Of a stretch of 49,843 nt of DNA, positions 1 through 8,557 are shown piece by piece. The translations under genes were made by a program, and so were the position numbers. Origin of the DNA: CAJLIR01 sp964408085 (lineage in GTDB: Bacteria; Bacillota_I; Bacilli_A; RF39; UBA660); the NCBI GenBank assembly GCA_964408085.1, contig CAYOYB010000012.1, positions 1 through 49,843 of the forward strand, given 5' to 3'. A model generated the notes under the pieces. That model saw only the letters and a list, made by a program, of their open reading frames with translations. It was not told where the DNA came from and ran no database searches. How positions within the stretch are numbered: position 1 is the stretch's first letter; each line of letters begins with the position of its first letter.

Positions 1-26
1 TCATTACTTGTTCTTGTTGTAGTCAT
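1..26 (-). CDS. 5' end of an unidentified gene leaving the window
   Basis: An ATG at 26-24 opens a frame reading MTTTRTSN before the window edge. It is preceded by a strong GGAGGTGG ribosome binding site 3-4 bases upstream and by a plausible promoter at 39-66. Only eight codons are visible, so the product cannot be named. Confidence 0.45.
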
Positions 27-38
27 TTTCCACCTCCA

Positions 39-66
39 TTTATAACATACAACAAGTATTAATCAA
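39..66 (-). promoter_or_regulatory. putative promoter for the gene leaving the left edge
   Basis: On the minus strand a TTGATT box, 16 bases and TATAAA lie just upstream of the ribosome binding site of the gene starting at 26. The match is fair, not perfect. Confidence 0.4.
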
Positions 67-160
67 AATCCTTTTTAGTTTATAAAAAAATTACAAAATT
101 TAAGTTGCAATTATAAATATTACTGGTTCATATCGATTTTCGTTACTACCATTTTTGGTT

Positions 161-185
161 AAAAAAAACTGTTGAAAAATCAACA
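161..185 (-). terminator. rho-independent terminator after the YkgJ-like gene
   Basis: Read on the minus strand, TGTTGA-TTTT-TCAACA forms a 6-bp hairpin followed by a run of eight T. It starts 11 bases past the stop codon at 196. Confidence 0.7.
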
Positions 186-195
186 ATTTTAGAAA

Positions 196-795
196 CTAAT
201 AATATAAACTAAATTTTTTAATCTCATCTGGCGAATAATATGGTTTATTATTCATTATTAAATATTCGCTAATAATATATTGTTCCATACTAGTTAAAAC
301 TGCCTTAGCTTCAACTTTAGTTTTAATCATCGGAATTATATTATTTATTTGTTTTGAAATAATATCTTTTATTTCCATATTAGTATAATGCTTTATTAAT
401 TTAGAAAGAACCTCATCATAATCTAACCAGTTTAAAGCAATGGAAGAATCATATTTTTTATCACATGGTCCACCAATTTTTGTTGGTTTTACCATTAAAC
501 CAAGACTTGGTCTTTTAGTTTCATCCAATGAGCAGCCCTTATCAGTTAACAATACACATGGATCACCTAATGAAAATAAATCAACTATATCTGAATTAAC
601 ATTCCTAGCACGTAAATATAGTAAAAATGACCATGCACCTGCGAACAAAGGAAATGGTTGACCTGAAATAGAAATATAACCTTTATCTATTTCTTTTTTT
701 AGATAATCAAAACTTAGGTTTTCAAAATCTTCTTGGCAAATAAATACAACCACATTCTTTGCAACAAGCACCTCCACACACTCTACACATATCAT
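196..795 (-). CDS. YkgJ-type zinc/iron-chelating cysteine-cluster protein, frameshifted near the N-terminus
   Basis: The body matches the YkgJ (CxxCxxCC) family: a PCVLLTDKGCSLDETKRP stretch corresponds to the family's second cysteine/RP motif. The first 21 codons of the long frame are not family-like. The neighbouring frame, from the ATG at 790, reads MCRVCGGACCKECGCIYLP, the expected metal-binding N-terminus, up to base 734. Skipping one base (733) joins it to EDFENLSFDYL in the long frame. So one extra base at about 733 splits the gene, either as a real mutation or as an assembly error. A TTG at 823 with AGGA upstream is an alternative start in the N-terminal frame. The role of such proteins is usually undefined; they may bind Zn or Fe-S through the cysteines. 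The gene lies 15-40 bases after the ABC exporter operon and may share its transcript. Confidence 0.7.
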   Translation of the reverse strand: MICVECVEVLVAKNVVVFICQEDFENLSFDYLKKEIDKGYISISGQPFPLFAGAWSFLLYLRARNVNSDIVDLFSLGDPCVLLTDKGCSLDETKRPSLGLMVKPTKIGGPCDKKYDSSIALNWLDYDEVLSKLIKHYTNMEIKDIISKQINNIIPMIKTKVEAKAVLTSMEQYIISEYLIMNNKPYYSPDEIKKFSLYY

Positions 796-837
796 AATTA
801 ATATAACTTTCCCTTATTATCAATATTCCTAATACTT

Positions 838-2808
838 TTATAATTCAAATTGTGAATTGTATAATTCAGCATAAAAACCATTTTTGGCCATTAATTCTTC
901 ATGATTACCAGACTCAATAATATCACCATTTTTCATAACTAATATTTTATCAGCATTTTTAATAGTTGATAAACGATGCGCAATTATAAACGAAGTTCTT
1001 CCAACCGTCAATTTATCCATAGCTTTTTGAACTAATTCCTCTGTTCTAGTATCAACATTACTTGTTGCCTCATCTAAAATTAAAAATGGTGCATTTTCAA
1101 TCATACCACGAGCGATTGTTAATAATTGCTTCTGTCCCTGGCTTATAGCATCATTATCACTTAAAACACAATTTAAGCCACCTGGTAATGTTTTAATAAA
1201 ATGATCAATTCCAACAACCTTACAAACACTCCAAATTTCTTCATCAGTAATATCCTCACGATTAAATTTAAGATTTTCTCTAATAGTTCCATCAAAAATC
1301 CAAGTATCCTGTAAAACCATTATAAATAAATCATGAATATTTTCACGTGTTAATTCTTTCGTTGACACACCATCGATTAAAATATCACCATCATTTATCT
1401 CATAAAACTTCATAAGTAAATTAACCATTGTCGTCTTCCCTGCTCCAGTTGGTCCAACAATCGCAATTTTTTCTCCCTGTTTAGCTTTAACACTAAAATC
1501 GTTTATAATTACACGCTTTTCATCATAACCAAATTTAACATTTTTAAATTCAATTTCGCCTCGAACTTTATCTTTATCTAAATGTTTTGTTAAATTTTCT
1601 TGTATAGACATTTCAATTTCATCTAAAAATTCAAAAACTCTCTCACTTGAAGCAGCTGTTGACTGTAAGCTTGTCATAGCTTGAGCCATTTGTGATAATG
1701 GATTTGTAAATAATCTTACATAAATCATGAATGCTACAATAACACCAAACGATATGACATTATTCATTGTTAACAATGCCCCAACAACACAAACAGCAAC
1801 ATAACCAAAATTACCAACAAAACCCATAATTGGATGCATTAATCCTGATAAAAATTGACTTTTTCGATTACAATCAAATAATTTATCATTCAATTCTTCA
1901 AAAGCTTTTTTCGCTTGTTTGTTTCCATTATAAGCCTTTACAACATTATGTCCTGAATATATTTCTTCAATATACCCATTTAAATTCCCTAGTTCAACTT
2001 GTCTTTGCATAAAATATTTTTGCGATTTTTTTAAAATTAAACCCATTAATCCAAAACCAATTGTACTAGCTAAAATAGCTGTTATTGCCATAAGCCAATT
2101 AGTTATAAACATCATTATAATAGAACCTAAAAATAAAGTCACACTAGTAACTAAAGTCGCTAAACTTTGATTCATGTTCATCGCAATAGTATCAACATCA
2201 TTAGTAACACGTGATAAAACATCACCTGTTTCATGAGTATCAAAATATTTTAAAGGTAATTTATTAATTTTTAAACTAATTTTAGAACGTAATTCTTTAG
2301 CAAAATTATTTGAAACAACTGTCATTGAATATCCTTCAATATAACTAAATAAGGCACTTAACAAATATAAAGTTGCAAGTAAAATAGCAATATTTTTAAC
2401 TCTATTCATATCAATAGTTGGCTTAATTATCTCTTGTATAGAATCAGGTAATTCATCTATTTTTGATAGTAGTTCACTACTATCTTTTTGTTCTTTACTA
2501 TCTTCCATACTATCTAATATTTGTTTAAATTGTATTTTATCCTCAGCAGAAATATCAGGATTACTCATAATATCAGCAATAACATCTTCATTTATATTTG
2601 GGGTTATTCCTAAAGTAATAGTATCTGTTAAATCAGATAATTTATTTGGCGAAATTAAAGCTAATATCGCACTTGTCATAGCTAGTATTAAGGAAAAAAT
2701 TAGCAGTACATGCCATTTTTTTAAGCTAGCAAATAGTCTTTTCATAGAACCTTTAAAATCTTTCGACTTTTCAGGTATTCGACCTCTTGGTCCCCCTGGT
2801 CTAGGCAT
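838..2808 (-). CDS. ABC exporter half-transporter (permease-ATPase), catalytically intact subunit
   Basis: A fused six-helix membrane domain and ATPase of the multidrug/peptide exporter type (LmrCD/EfrAB/YheHI-like). Walker A is GPTGAGKTT near residue 453, the signature is ISQGQKQLL near 558, Walker B is FLILDEATS near 576 with the catalytic Glu present, and the H-loop is IIAHRLST. After the first helix (about 33-52) there is an acidic, probably extracytoplasmic insertion of about 85 residues before helix two (about 138). The N-terminus is Pro/Gly/Arg-rich. The start overlaps the 3' end of the partner gene by 8 bases, so the two are translationally coupled and should form a heterodimer. The substrate cannot be read from sequence. 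Confidence 0.93.
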   Translation of the reverse strand: MPRPGGPRGRIPEKSKDFKGSMKRLFASLKKWHVLLIFSLILAMTSAILALISPNKLSDLTDTITLGITPNINEDVIADIMSNPDISAEDKIQFKQILDSMEDSKEQKDSSELLSKIDELPDSIQEIIKPTIDMNRVKNIAILLATLYLLSALFSYIEGYSMTVVSNNFAKELRSKISLKINKLPLKYFDTHETGDVLSRVTNDVDTIAMNMNQSLATLVTSVTLFLGSIIMMFITNWLMAITAILASTIGFGLMGLILKKSQKYFMQRQVELGNLNGYIEEIYSGHNVVKAYNGNKQAKKAFEELNDKLFDCNRKSQFLSGLMHPIMGFVGNFGYVAVCVVGALLTMNNVISFGVIVAFMIYVRLFTNPLSQMAQAMTSLQSTAASSERVFEFLDEIEMSIQENLTKHLDKDKVRGEIEFKNVKFGYDEKRVIINDFSVKAKQGEKIAIVGPTGAGKTTMVNLLMKFYEINDGDILIDGVSTKELTRENIHDLFIMVLQDTWIFDGTIRENLKFNREDITDEEIWSVCKVVGIDHFIKTLPGGLNCVLSDNDAISQGQKQLLTIARGMIENAPFLILDEATSNVDTRTEELVQKAMDKLTVGRTSFIIAHRLSTIKNADKILVMKNGDIIESGNHEELMAKNGFYAELYNSQFEL

Positions 2809-4564
2809 TCTCTAATTCCTCCTTTGAAAGTTGTGATAAAGCAATTTCTTTATATACATCACAATTTTTTAATAATTCTTTGTGATTTCCAATTCCCACA
2901 CATTCGCCTTTATCTAAAACAATAATTTTATCGGCATTAATAATTGTTCCAATTCGCTGAGCTACAATCATACTAGTTGCATCTTTAGTATATTTTTTTA
3001 ATTCACGACGTAAAGTTGCATCAGTCTTATAATCCAAAGCTGAAAAAGAATCATCAAAGATATAAATTTCTGGATTACGAGCTATGGCACGAGCTATAGC
3101 TAATCTTTGTTTTTGACCACCAGAAACATTAGTTCCACCACGGGCAATATGAGCTTCATACTCCCCATCCATTTTCATAACAAAATCAGTTCCTTGCGCT
3201 ACTTCAATTGCTTTTTTTATTTGTTCTAAAGTAGGCTTACCTTTTCCAGTATCACCATATGAAACATTTTCGACTACTGTTCCTGTAAACATAACAGCTT
3301 TTTGTGGCACATAACCAATTTTATTATGTAAAGCTTCCTGTTTATAGTCTTTAACATTAATACCATCAACTAAAATTTCACCATCAGTTACATCATAAAA
3401 TCGAGGAACTAAATTAATTAGTGTCGACTTACCACTGCCAGTCGAACCAATAAACGCTATTGTTTCGCCTTTTTCAACCTTGAAAGAAATATTTTTTAAC
3501 AAATATTCATCAGCATCAGGATATTTAAATGAAACGTTTTTAAATTCAACAGTTCCAATTTCTTTTGAAGCAGTTTCGTCTAAAGTTCCATCAACAATAG
3601 AATTTGTTTCATCAATTACTTCATTAATACGTTTAGCTGAAACTTGAGCCCTTGGCCACATCATAAAAATCATTGCTAACATCAAAAATGACATAATAAC
3701 TTGCATACCGTAACTAGAAAAAACAACCATATTACTAAATAAATTAATTTTATCTAACATTCCTGCTTTTTCAATCAAAACAGCTCCAATAAAATAAATT
3801 CCTAATGTTAAAAAGTGCATAACAATATTCATCATCGGATTTAAAATAGCAAAACATTTTTGATTAAATAGCTGTGTATTGGTAAGTTCACGATTAACAT
3901 CTTCAAATCTATTCTCTTGATAAGCTTCAGCATTAAAAGCTCTAATAACTCTAATACCTGTTAAATTTTCACGAGTTACACCATTAACTTTATCGATTAA
4001 TTTTTGGACCTTCTCAAATCTAGGTAAAACAATAATCATCAAAGTTCCAATTGTTAATAATAATATAATAACACAAACACCAGTTAAAGCACTCCATTCA
4101 ATACTTTTATTAAGTATTTTACTAATAGCCCAAACAGCCATAATTGGTGCTTTAATTAACATTTGAAGACCCATCGAAATTAACATTTCAACTTGTGTAA
4201 CATCATTAGTTGTTCTAGTTATTAAACTACTAGTTGAGAATTTTTTTATTTCCTCTGTTCCAAAATCTTCAACTTTGTTAAAAATTTTCTTACGAAGTAA
4301 TCTTGAAAAACTAGCTGAAAGTAATGAAGCTAAATAACCAACACAAATAGCTGACAATAAACTACCAAAAGCACAAAATAACATATATGCGCCTTGCATA
4401 ATAATTTCATTTATGTTACTACCTTCAGTTTGAACAAGTCTAGTAATATTTGACATATAGTCTGGTAATCTTAAATCAAGCCAAACTTGTATAACGACAA
4501 AAAAGATACAAATTAAAATAATTAAAACATCTTTTTTGCTAAAATTTTTAAATAATTTAAACAT
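2801..4564 (-). CDS. ABC exporter half-transporter, degenerate-site subunit
   Basis: Membrane domain (helices from residue about 10 to 300) fused to an ATPase. Walker A is GSTGSGKST near 371, the signature VSGGQKQRL near 483. Walker B ends in DD (IYIFDDSFS, near 501) where the catalytic Glu is expected, and the H-loop reads VAQRIGT with Gln in place of His. These changes mark the subunit whose own site is non-catalytic, the typical partner in heterodimeric exporters. It overlaps the upstream zinc-ribbon gene and the downstream intact subunit by 8 bases each, giving a tight three-gene operon. Confidence 0.93.
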   Translation of the reverse strand: MFKLFKNFSKKDVLIILICIFFVVIQVWLDLRLPDYMSNITRLVQTEGSNINEIIMQGAYMLFCAFGSLLSAICVGYLASLLSASFSRLLRKKIFNKVEDFGTEEIKKFSTSSLITRTTNDVTQVEMLISMGLQMLIKAPIMAVWAISKILNKSIEWSALTGVCVIILLLTIGTLMIIVLPRFEKVQKLIDKVNGVTRENLTGIRVIRAFNAEAYQENRFEDVNRELTNTQLFNQKCFAILNPMMNIVMHFLTLGIYFIGAVLIEKAGMLDKINLFSNMVVFSSYGMQVIMSFLMLAMIFMMWPRAQVSAKRINEVIDETNSIVDGTLDETASKEIGTVEFKNVSFKYPDADEYLLKNISFKVEKGETIAFIGSTGSGKSTLINLVPRFYDVTDGEILVDGINVKDYKQEALHNKIGYVPQKAVMFTGTVVENVSYGDTGKGKPTLEQIKKAIEVAQGTDFVMKMDGEYEAHIARGGTNVSGGQKQRLAIARAIARNPEIYIFDDSFSALDYKTDATLRRELKKYTKDATSMIVAQRIGTIINADKIIVLDKGECVGIGNHKELLKNCDVYKEIALSQLSKEELENA

Positions 4565-5021
4565 TTCTAACTTCCTTTCTTTTTGTCCTTATAATTTCTA
4601 TTTTTTCTTTACGTAAAGAAAATACAGTTAATCTTTTTTTACATTCAGGACACTTTACATGATTTATTCCTCTTTTACTTGGTAAAGGTAATCTTAATGT
4701 AGTTTTACAGTTATGACATTTTTTATAAACATATTGTTTTCTATCACGATAATTTCTTTTAATATTAGAAAATGGCTTTAACAATTTTTTCTTAAAGTTT
4801 AAAAATTTTTCATTTTCTCTACGCCTTTTATAAATGTTTTTTGATAAAACTCGATAAACCATAATAACAAATATTAATAATTCTATATAAAATAAAATTG
4901 TATTATGAAAAATTAAATTTATTAAAACTAAACAAAAAAAACATTTAAATAAGAATTTGTATAAATCATCAACGCCATATCTTCCATACATAAAACTTAT
5001 TATTTTTCTTATAAAATTCAT
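4557..5021 (-). CDS. two-helix membrane protein with C-terminal zinc ribbon
   Basis: The N-terminus carries the MYGRYGVDDLYKFL motif seen in a small family of Bacillota zinc-finger membrane proteins. Two hydrophobic segments follow (about 25-45 and 47-60), then a basic linker and a zinc ribbon with paired CxxC motifs (CHNC and CPEC) from about residue 103. No catalytic residues are visible. It is the first gene of the operon with the ABC exporter, overlapping it by 8 bases, so a role in that exporter's assembly or control is possible but unproven. Confidence 0.75.
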   Translation of the reverse strand: MNFIRKIISFMYGRYGVDDLYKFLFKCFFCLVLINLIFHNTILFYIELLIFVIMVYRVLSKNIYKRRRENEKFLNFKKKLLKPFSNIKRNYRDRKQYVYKKCHNCKTTLRLPLPSKRGINHVKCPECKKRLTVFSLRKEKIEIIRTKRKEVRNV

Positions 5022-5067
5022 AATTATCCTTTCTAAGTATAGGCATATAATTTAGTAAAACAAAACA

Positions 5068-5095
5068 ATTATACCATAATTTAAAATATCTACAA
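5068..5095 (-). promoter_or_regulatory. promoter of the zinc-ribbon/ABC exporter operon
   Basis: A perfect TATAAT (5068-5073 read on minus) lies 16 bases after TTGTAG (5090-5095). The ATG of the first gene follows about 45 bases downstream. Confidence 0.6.
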
Positions 5096-5123
5096 AATAA
5101 ATTAAATTAATTATTAATTAATC

Positions 5124-5942
5124 TTATTTATTATCTAAGTTATCACTTTCTGTATACTCTGCTTCAATTATTGAATTATTACGACTCTCATTTACATTAT
5201 TAATATCAACAACCTGTGTTTTAGCTATAAGATCATGCAAGCCACAACTATCAGTTCTAAATAACATAGTAATTAATATCAAAAATTCAATTACATAGGA
5301 AACCATCTTAATATAATAACATGATGTATAATAATCATTTTCATTTAAAAGAAATAGGCAAATAATTTGAGCAATCGAAATTAATACACCTGTTAAAATA
5401 ATAGTTCTAATTAATAAACTAGCTATACTAACTCTTTCTTTATCTTTCTCAACTACTTTTAAATTAAAAATTCGTTTACCTAAGGTTTGACCATTCATTA
5501 AATACTGAATAACGCCAAAATATAAAATTAAACAAATAATTAAAATTATTGATGATATAACATTTAATTTTGATAATTTATAATTATATGATATATTATC
5601 ATTTTTATAGATTTCTAATAAATTTTCTAATATTTCATCATATTCTTCATTACTAATTGTTTTATCATCATATCTACTTGTTACATAACTAGAAAATTCA
5701 GTATAATCATTAATTATATTATTATACTCTTCCTCATTTATTTCTTCATCTTCATAATAATCTTCTAAATCATTTATAAAATCTTGATAAATATCCAATT
5801 TATCACTATACTCATTATAAGTCGAGTTATATTCTTTATAATCCTTATTAATAAAAGTTAATGAACTTATTAAAGTTGCTACTAACATAACCAAAAATGT
5901 GTCTAATATATAAGCCCCTATTCTTTTAAATACTAATTTCAT
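5124..5942 (-). CDS. RDD family membrane protein
   Basis: The first helix begins KRIGAYILDTFLV, the usual RDD opening, and a later GQTLGKRIFNLKVV segment is the family hallmark. Between helix one and the next sits an acidic, Tyr/Asn-rich, coiled-coil-like insertion (about residues 35-115), longer than in a minimal RDD protein. An earlier ATG at 5960 is unlikely to be used because the GGAGG ribosome binding site lies inside its first codons; the ATG at 5942 is 10 bases past it. RDD proteins are poorly defined; some act in ion or osmolyte handling. It stands alone between two operons. Confidence 0.8.
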   Translation of the reverse strand: MKLVFKRIGAYILDTFLVMLVATLISSLTFINKDYKEYNSTYNEYSDKLDIYQDFINDLEDYYEDEEINEEEYNNIINDYTEFSSYVTSRYDDKTISNEEYDEILENLLEIYKNDNISYNYKLSKLNVISSIILIICLILYFGVIQYLMNGQTLGKRIFNLKVVEKDKERVSIASLLIRTIILTGVLISIAQIICLFLLNENDYYTSCYYIKMVSYVIEFLILITMLFRTDSCGLHDLIAKTQVVDINNVNESRNNSIIEAEYTESDNLDNK

Positions 5943-6038
5943 TTCTATATTTCCTCCCATTTCATACTACATATATATTATATTAAATAAAAATCAAAAA
6001 AACTCTACATCATATTATCATAAAAAAATAAATTAATT

Positions 6039-6086
6039 GTAAAATACCAACATCATCTTTAATAACTAACGTCTTTGGTATTTTAC
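6039..6086. repeat. long-loop 12-bp inverted repeat
   Basis: GTAAAATACCAA (6039-6050) is exactly complementary to 6075-6086, with a 24-base loop. In the minus direction it is followed by an AT-rich stretch with a T run, so it could terminate transcription coming from ftsW. The loop is unusually long for a terminator. Confidence 0.45.
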
Positions 6087-6169
6087 CACACCCTTACTAC
6101 AAAATTATACTACATTAATTGAAATTTATAAAGTAATAACTAAAAATAGAACCTAGTTCTATCTTAATT

Positions 6170-6460
6170 TTACTTATTAAATAATTTTGATAATACAATA
6201 ACACCATGTTCAGTAAATACATATGGAAGATATCTATTCCCACCATTTATAACTTTATTCCTAGTAATGTCATCACCACTTGAGGTCACAATTTGTGCTT
6301 TCAAATCTATATACTCTTCTATGGATATCACAGTTTGTGATTTCCAACCTTGAAATACTTTGTTATTTATTTGAAAATAAAATTTTTCAAGAAAACTTTC
6401 AATATTTCTTTTTATTTTTTTTGACTGCGTGAAACATTTAAAATAATACCTATGATACAT
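6170..6460 (-). pseudogene. ORF6N-domain fragment fused to the displaced ftsW tail
   Basis: Residues from about 18 onward match the C-terminal half of an ORF6N DNA-binding domain (ending RYLPYVFTEHGVIVLSKLF), with an odd insertion of about 14 residues in the middle. The first 14 residues are an out-of-frame reading of the ftsW remnant (6421-6460). The ORF6N domain therefore lacks its start and the protein stops right after the domain. It is a decayed relic. Its sequence is clearly different from the intact ORF6N gene next door, so it is not a recent duplicate of that gene. Confidence 0.75.
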
Positions 6461-6556
6461 AATATAATTAAAAGACTAGATCCTCCATAACTTAAAAATA
6501 GCAAAGCAACATTTATAACTATTTTAGTTATAATACAATAATAGATAAAATATCAA
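6421..6556 (-). pseudogene. decayed second copy of the ftsW 3' end
   Basis: Read on minus in the ftsW frame, this stretch gives FLSYGGSSLLIILC followed by IIGIILNVSRSQKK and a stop. The true ftsW ends FLSYGGSSLLITLC, SMGIILNVSRSQK. The last 90 or so bases match at roughly 85% without indels. Further upstream the conserved TGVTLP segment has decayed by mostly C-to-T/G-to-A changes and small indels appear. The homology reaches almost to the stop codon of the ORF6N gene at 6561. Confidence 0.85.
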
Positions 6557-6560
6557 TTTG

Positions 6561-7406
6561 TTATAATTTTTCTAATAAATCATTTAATATATCATTACTA
6601 TCTATTTTACTAATTGCAAAACATTTATTTCCTAAATCTTTAAAAGAAGCACCAGAATGATATAATATTTTTTTATCAATTATAATAAACCTATCATGAA
6701 ATTTATTTATTATGTTTAAAGTTATATTACTATATTGTTTTTGATACTTTAAGTAGTCATCATTATTATATTTATTAGTATAAATAATTATGTTTTTATT
6801 AATTTTCGAAAAAATATCTAATATATTTTTATCAATATAGTTATCAATAATTATTATTTCATTTTTACATTTCTTAAATATATCTATTAATAATGAATAA
6901 GCATCATATATTTGTCCTTCAAAAAATATATGATTATTTTTTTCTTTAAATTGATTTAATGTTGCTTCTATTAAATTAATTCTTTCCCTATCTTCTAAAA
7001 CCATATTATTTATATATTTTTGTTCTAATAAGTTATTCGACATATATTTTTTCATAGAAACAAAAGCATCCATTATTGATATACTAACTTCAGTAGCAAC
7101 ACTAGTCTTTAAAATGGTGGCAAGCATTGCGACACCTTGCTCTGTAAAAACACGAGGATTAAAACGTCTCATATTTGTGGTCAAATATTTTGACCGCAAA
7201 TCATTAAATTCTTCTTCTGATAAAATCCAACTATACCTCTTAGGAAACTTCTCCAAATTATTCTTTACAGCTTGATTTATTTCTTTAGTCCCATTTTTAC
7301 AACCATAAAGTTTTGCTAAATCACTATCTAGCATAACTTGCTTTCCTCTAATTTCATAAATCATGTTTTCAATGTTTATTCTTTCTTTTTCTATAACTTC
7401 TTGCAT
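6561..7406 (-). CDS. ORF6N-domain protein with C-terminal phospholipase D-like domain
   Basis: An N-terminal ORF6N domain (about residues 10-110, with IRGKQVMLDSDLAKLYG and PRVFTEQGVAMLA), a helical linker, and a C-terminal half (about 165-281) with EIIIIDNYID, FHDRFIIIDKKILYHSGASFKDLG, the single HxDRF motif of a PLD-like/NERD-like module common in ORF6N proteins. ORF6N domains occur in phage antirepressors and likely bind DNA; the function of this two-domain form is not established. The ATG at 7406 is chosen because AGGAGG lies 6 bases upstream; a TTG two codons earlier has no better site. The gene has its own promoter with a palindromic operator, sits directly after ftsW, and is followed by a displaced ftsW tail. 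Confidence 0.88.
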   Translation of the reverse strand: MQEVIEKERINIENMIYEIRGKQVMLDSDLAKLYGCKNGTKEINQAVKNNLEKFPKRYSWILSEEEFNDLRSKYLTTNMRRFNPRVFTEQGVAMLATILKTSVATEVSISIMDAFVSMKKYMSNNLLEQKYINNMVLEDRERINLIEATLNQFKEKNNHIFFEGQIYDAYSLLIDIFKKCKNEIIIIDNYIDKNILDIFSKINKNIIIYTNKYNNDDYLKYQKQYSNITLNIINKFHDRFIIIDKKILYHSGASFKDLGNKCFAISKIDSNDILNDLLEKL

Positions 7407-7427
7407 AGCCAACCTCCTGATATTTTT

Positions 7428-7456
7428 ATTATATCAAACATTTGTTTGCTATACAA
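7428..7456 (-). promoter_or_regulatory. promoter with LexA-like operator for the ORF6N gene
   Basis: TTGTAT, 17 bases, TATAAT on the minus strand. The spacer contains CAAACAAATGTTTG (7435-7448), palindromic in its two 5-base arms, close to the Bacillus LexA box CGAAC-N4-GTTCG. The -35 box lies only two bases past the ftsW stop codon. Confidence 0.7.
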
Positions 7457-7458
7457 AT

Positions 7459-8550
7459 CTATTTTTGACTACGTGAAACATTTAAAATAATTCCCATACT
7501 ACATAAAGTAATTAAAAGGCTAGATCCTCCATAACTTAAAAATGGTAAAGTTACGCCTGTAACTGGTATTAATCCAACAACTACCATTAAATTTAAAACA
7601 GTTTGAAAAGCTACCTGAAAAATAATTCCAAAAACCAAATATTTACCAAACATATCAGAACAATTCCTAGAAACTCTAAAACCTCTAATAATAATCATTA
7701 AAAATAATGAGGCAACAATAACAATACCTAAAAAACCAAATTCCTCACTAATTATTGAAAAAATAAAATCCGTTTGAGGTTCTGGCAAATAAAAATGCTT
7801 TTGTCTTGAATTTAAAAAACCATAACCAAATAAACCACCTGGGCCTATTGCATATAAAGACTGAATAATTTGAAAACCACTGCCTAAAGGATCACTCCAA
7901 GGATCTAAAAATGATACAATTCTAGCAAGTCGATAAGGAGCAACGGCGATTAAAATAACAACACCTATAACGCCTATAATTCCTATCTTAAAGAAAAATT
8001 TAAAATTAACTCCAGCCACAAATAATAACCCAATAATCGACATAACAATGATTGTTCCTGTCCCAAAATCAGGTTGTAACATAACAAGCGCAAAAACAAG
8101 CATTGTAATACCTAGAATTGGTAAAACCCCTTTTTTAATATCTTTTAAATTTTTTTCATTATTAACTAAATACTTAGAAGTAAACATTATTAAAGCAAGT
8201 TTTGTAAATTCACTAGGTTGAATACCAAATGAGCCAATGCCAAACCAACTACGACTACCATTTCTAACTGTTCCAATTCCAGGAATTGCTACTAAAACAA
8301 GTAAAATTAAACACCCTAGTAAAATTTTATTAGCGTGACGCAAGTAAATATGATAATCAATTTTACTAATAATAATCATAAAAACAACACCAACAATAAA
8401 AAACAAACCTTGATGTTTTATATATTTAAAAGCATCATTAAATTTATATTCAGCCCAAATATAAGAAGCCGAATAAATCATAATAATCCCAAAAACAGAT
8501 ATAACAATAATTGAAATAAACATTAATAAATCAACGCTATTTTTTTTCAT
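7459..8550 (-). CDS. ftsW: FtsW, SEDS peptidoglycan polymerase of the divisome
   Basis: Ten hydrophobic segments, a PSEFTKLALIMF loop and the C-terminal LPFLSYGGSSLL motif identify a SEDS glycosyltransferase. It polymerises glycan strands from lipid II with a class B PBP at the division septum. At 363 residues it is a normal length, with no C-terminal extension. The start at 8550 has AGGTGAGAT just upstream, overlapping the mraY stop codon, so the two genes are coupled. The placement after mraY favours FtsW over RodA. murD and murG, usually nearby, are absent here. Confidence 0.92.
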   Translation of the reverse strand: MKKNSVDLLMFISIIVISVFGIIMIYSASYIWAEYKFNDAFKYIKHQGLFFIVGVVFMIIISKIDYHIYLRHANKILLGCLILLVLVAIPGIGTVRNGSRSWFGIGSFGIQPSEFTKLALIMFTSKYLVNNEKNLKDIKKGVLPILGITMLVFALVMLQPDFGTGTIIVMSIIGLLFVAGVNFKFFFKIGIIGVIGVVILIAVAPYRLARIVSFLDPWSDPLGSGFQIIQSLYAIGPGGLFGYGFLNSRQKHFYLPEPQTDFIFSIISEEFGFLGIVIVASLFLMIIIRGFRVSRNCSDMFGKYLVFGIIFQVAFQTVLNLMVVVGLIPVTGVTLPFLSYGGSSLLITLCSMGIILNVSRSQK

Positions 8551-8557
8551 ATCTCAC

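Noticed and set aside
6046..6170. A 17-base match (TGTGGTAAAATACCAAA) between the region near 6040-6056 and the prsA signal region near 24043
   Set aside because: In sequence this AT-rich one or two such matches are expected by chance in 50 kb, and the flanks do not align.
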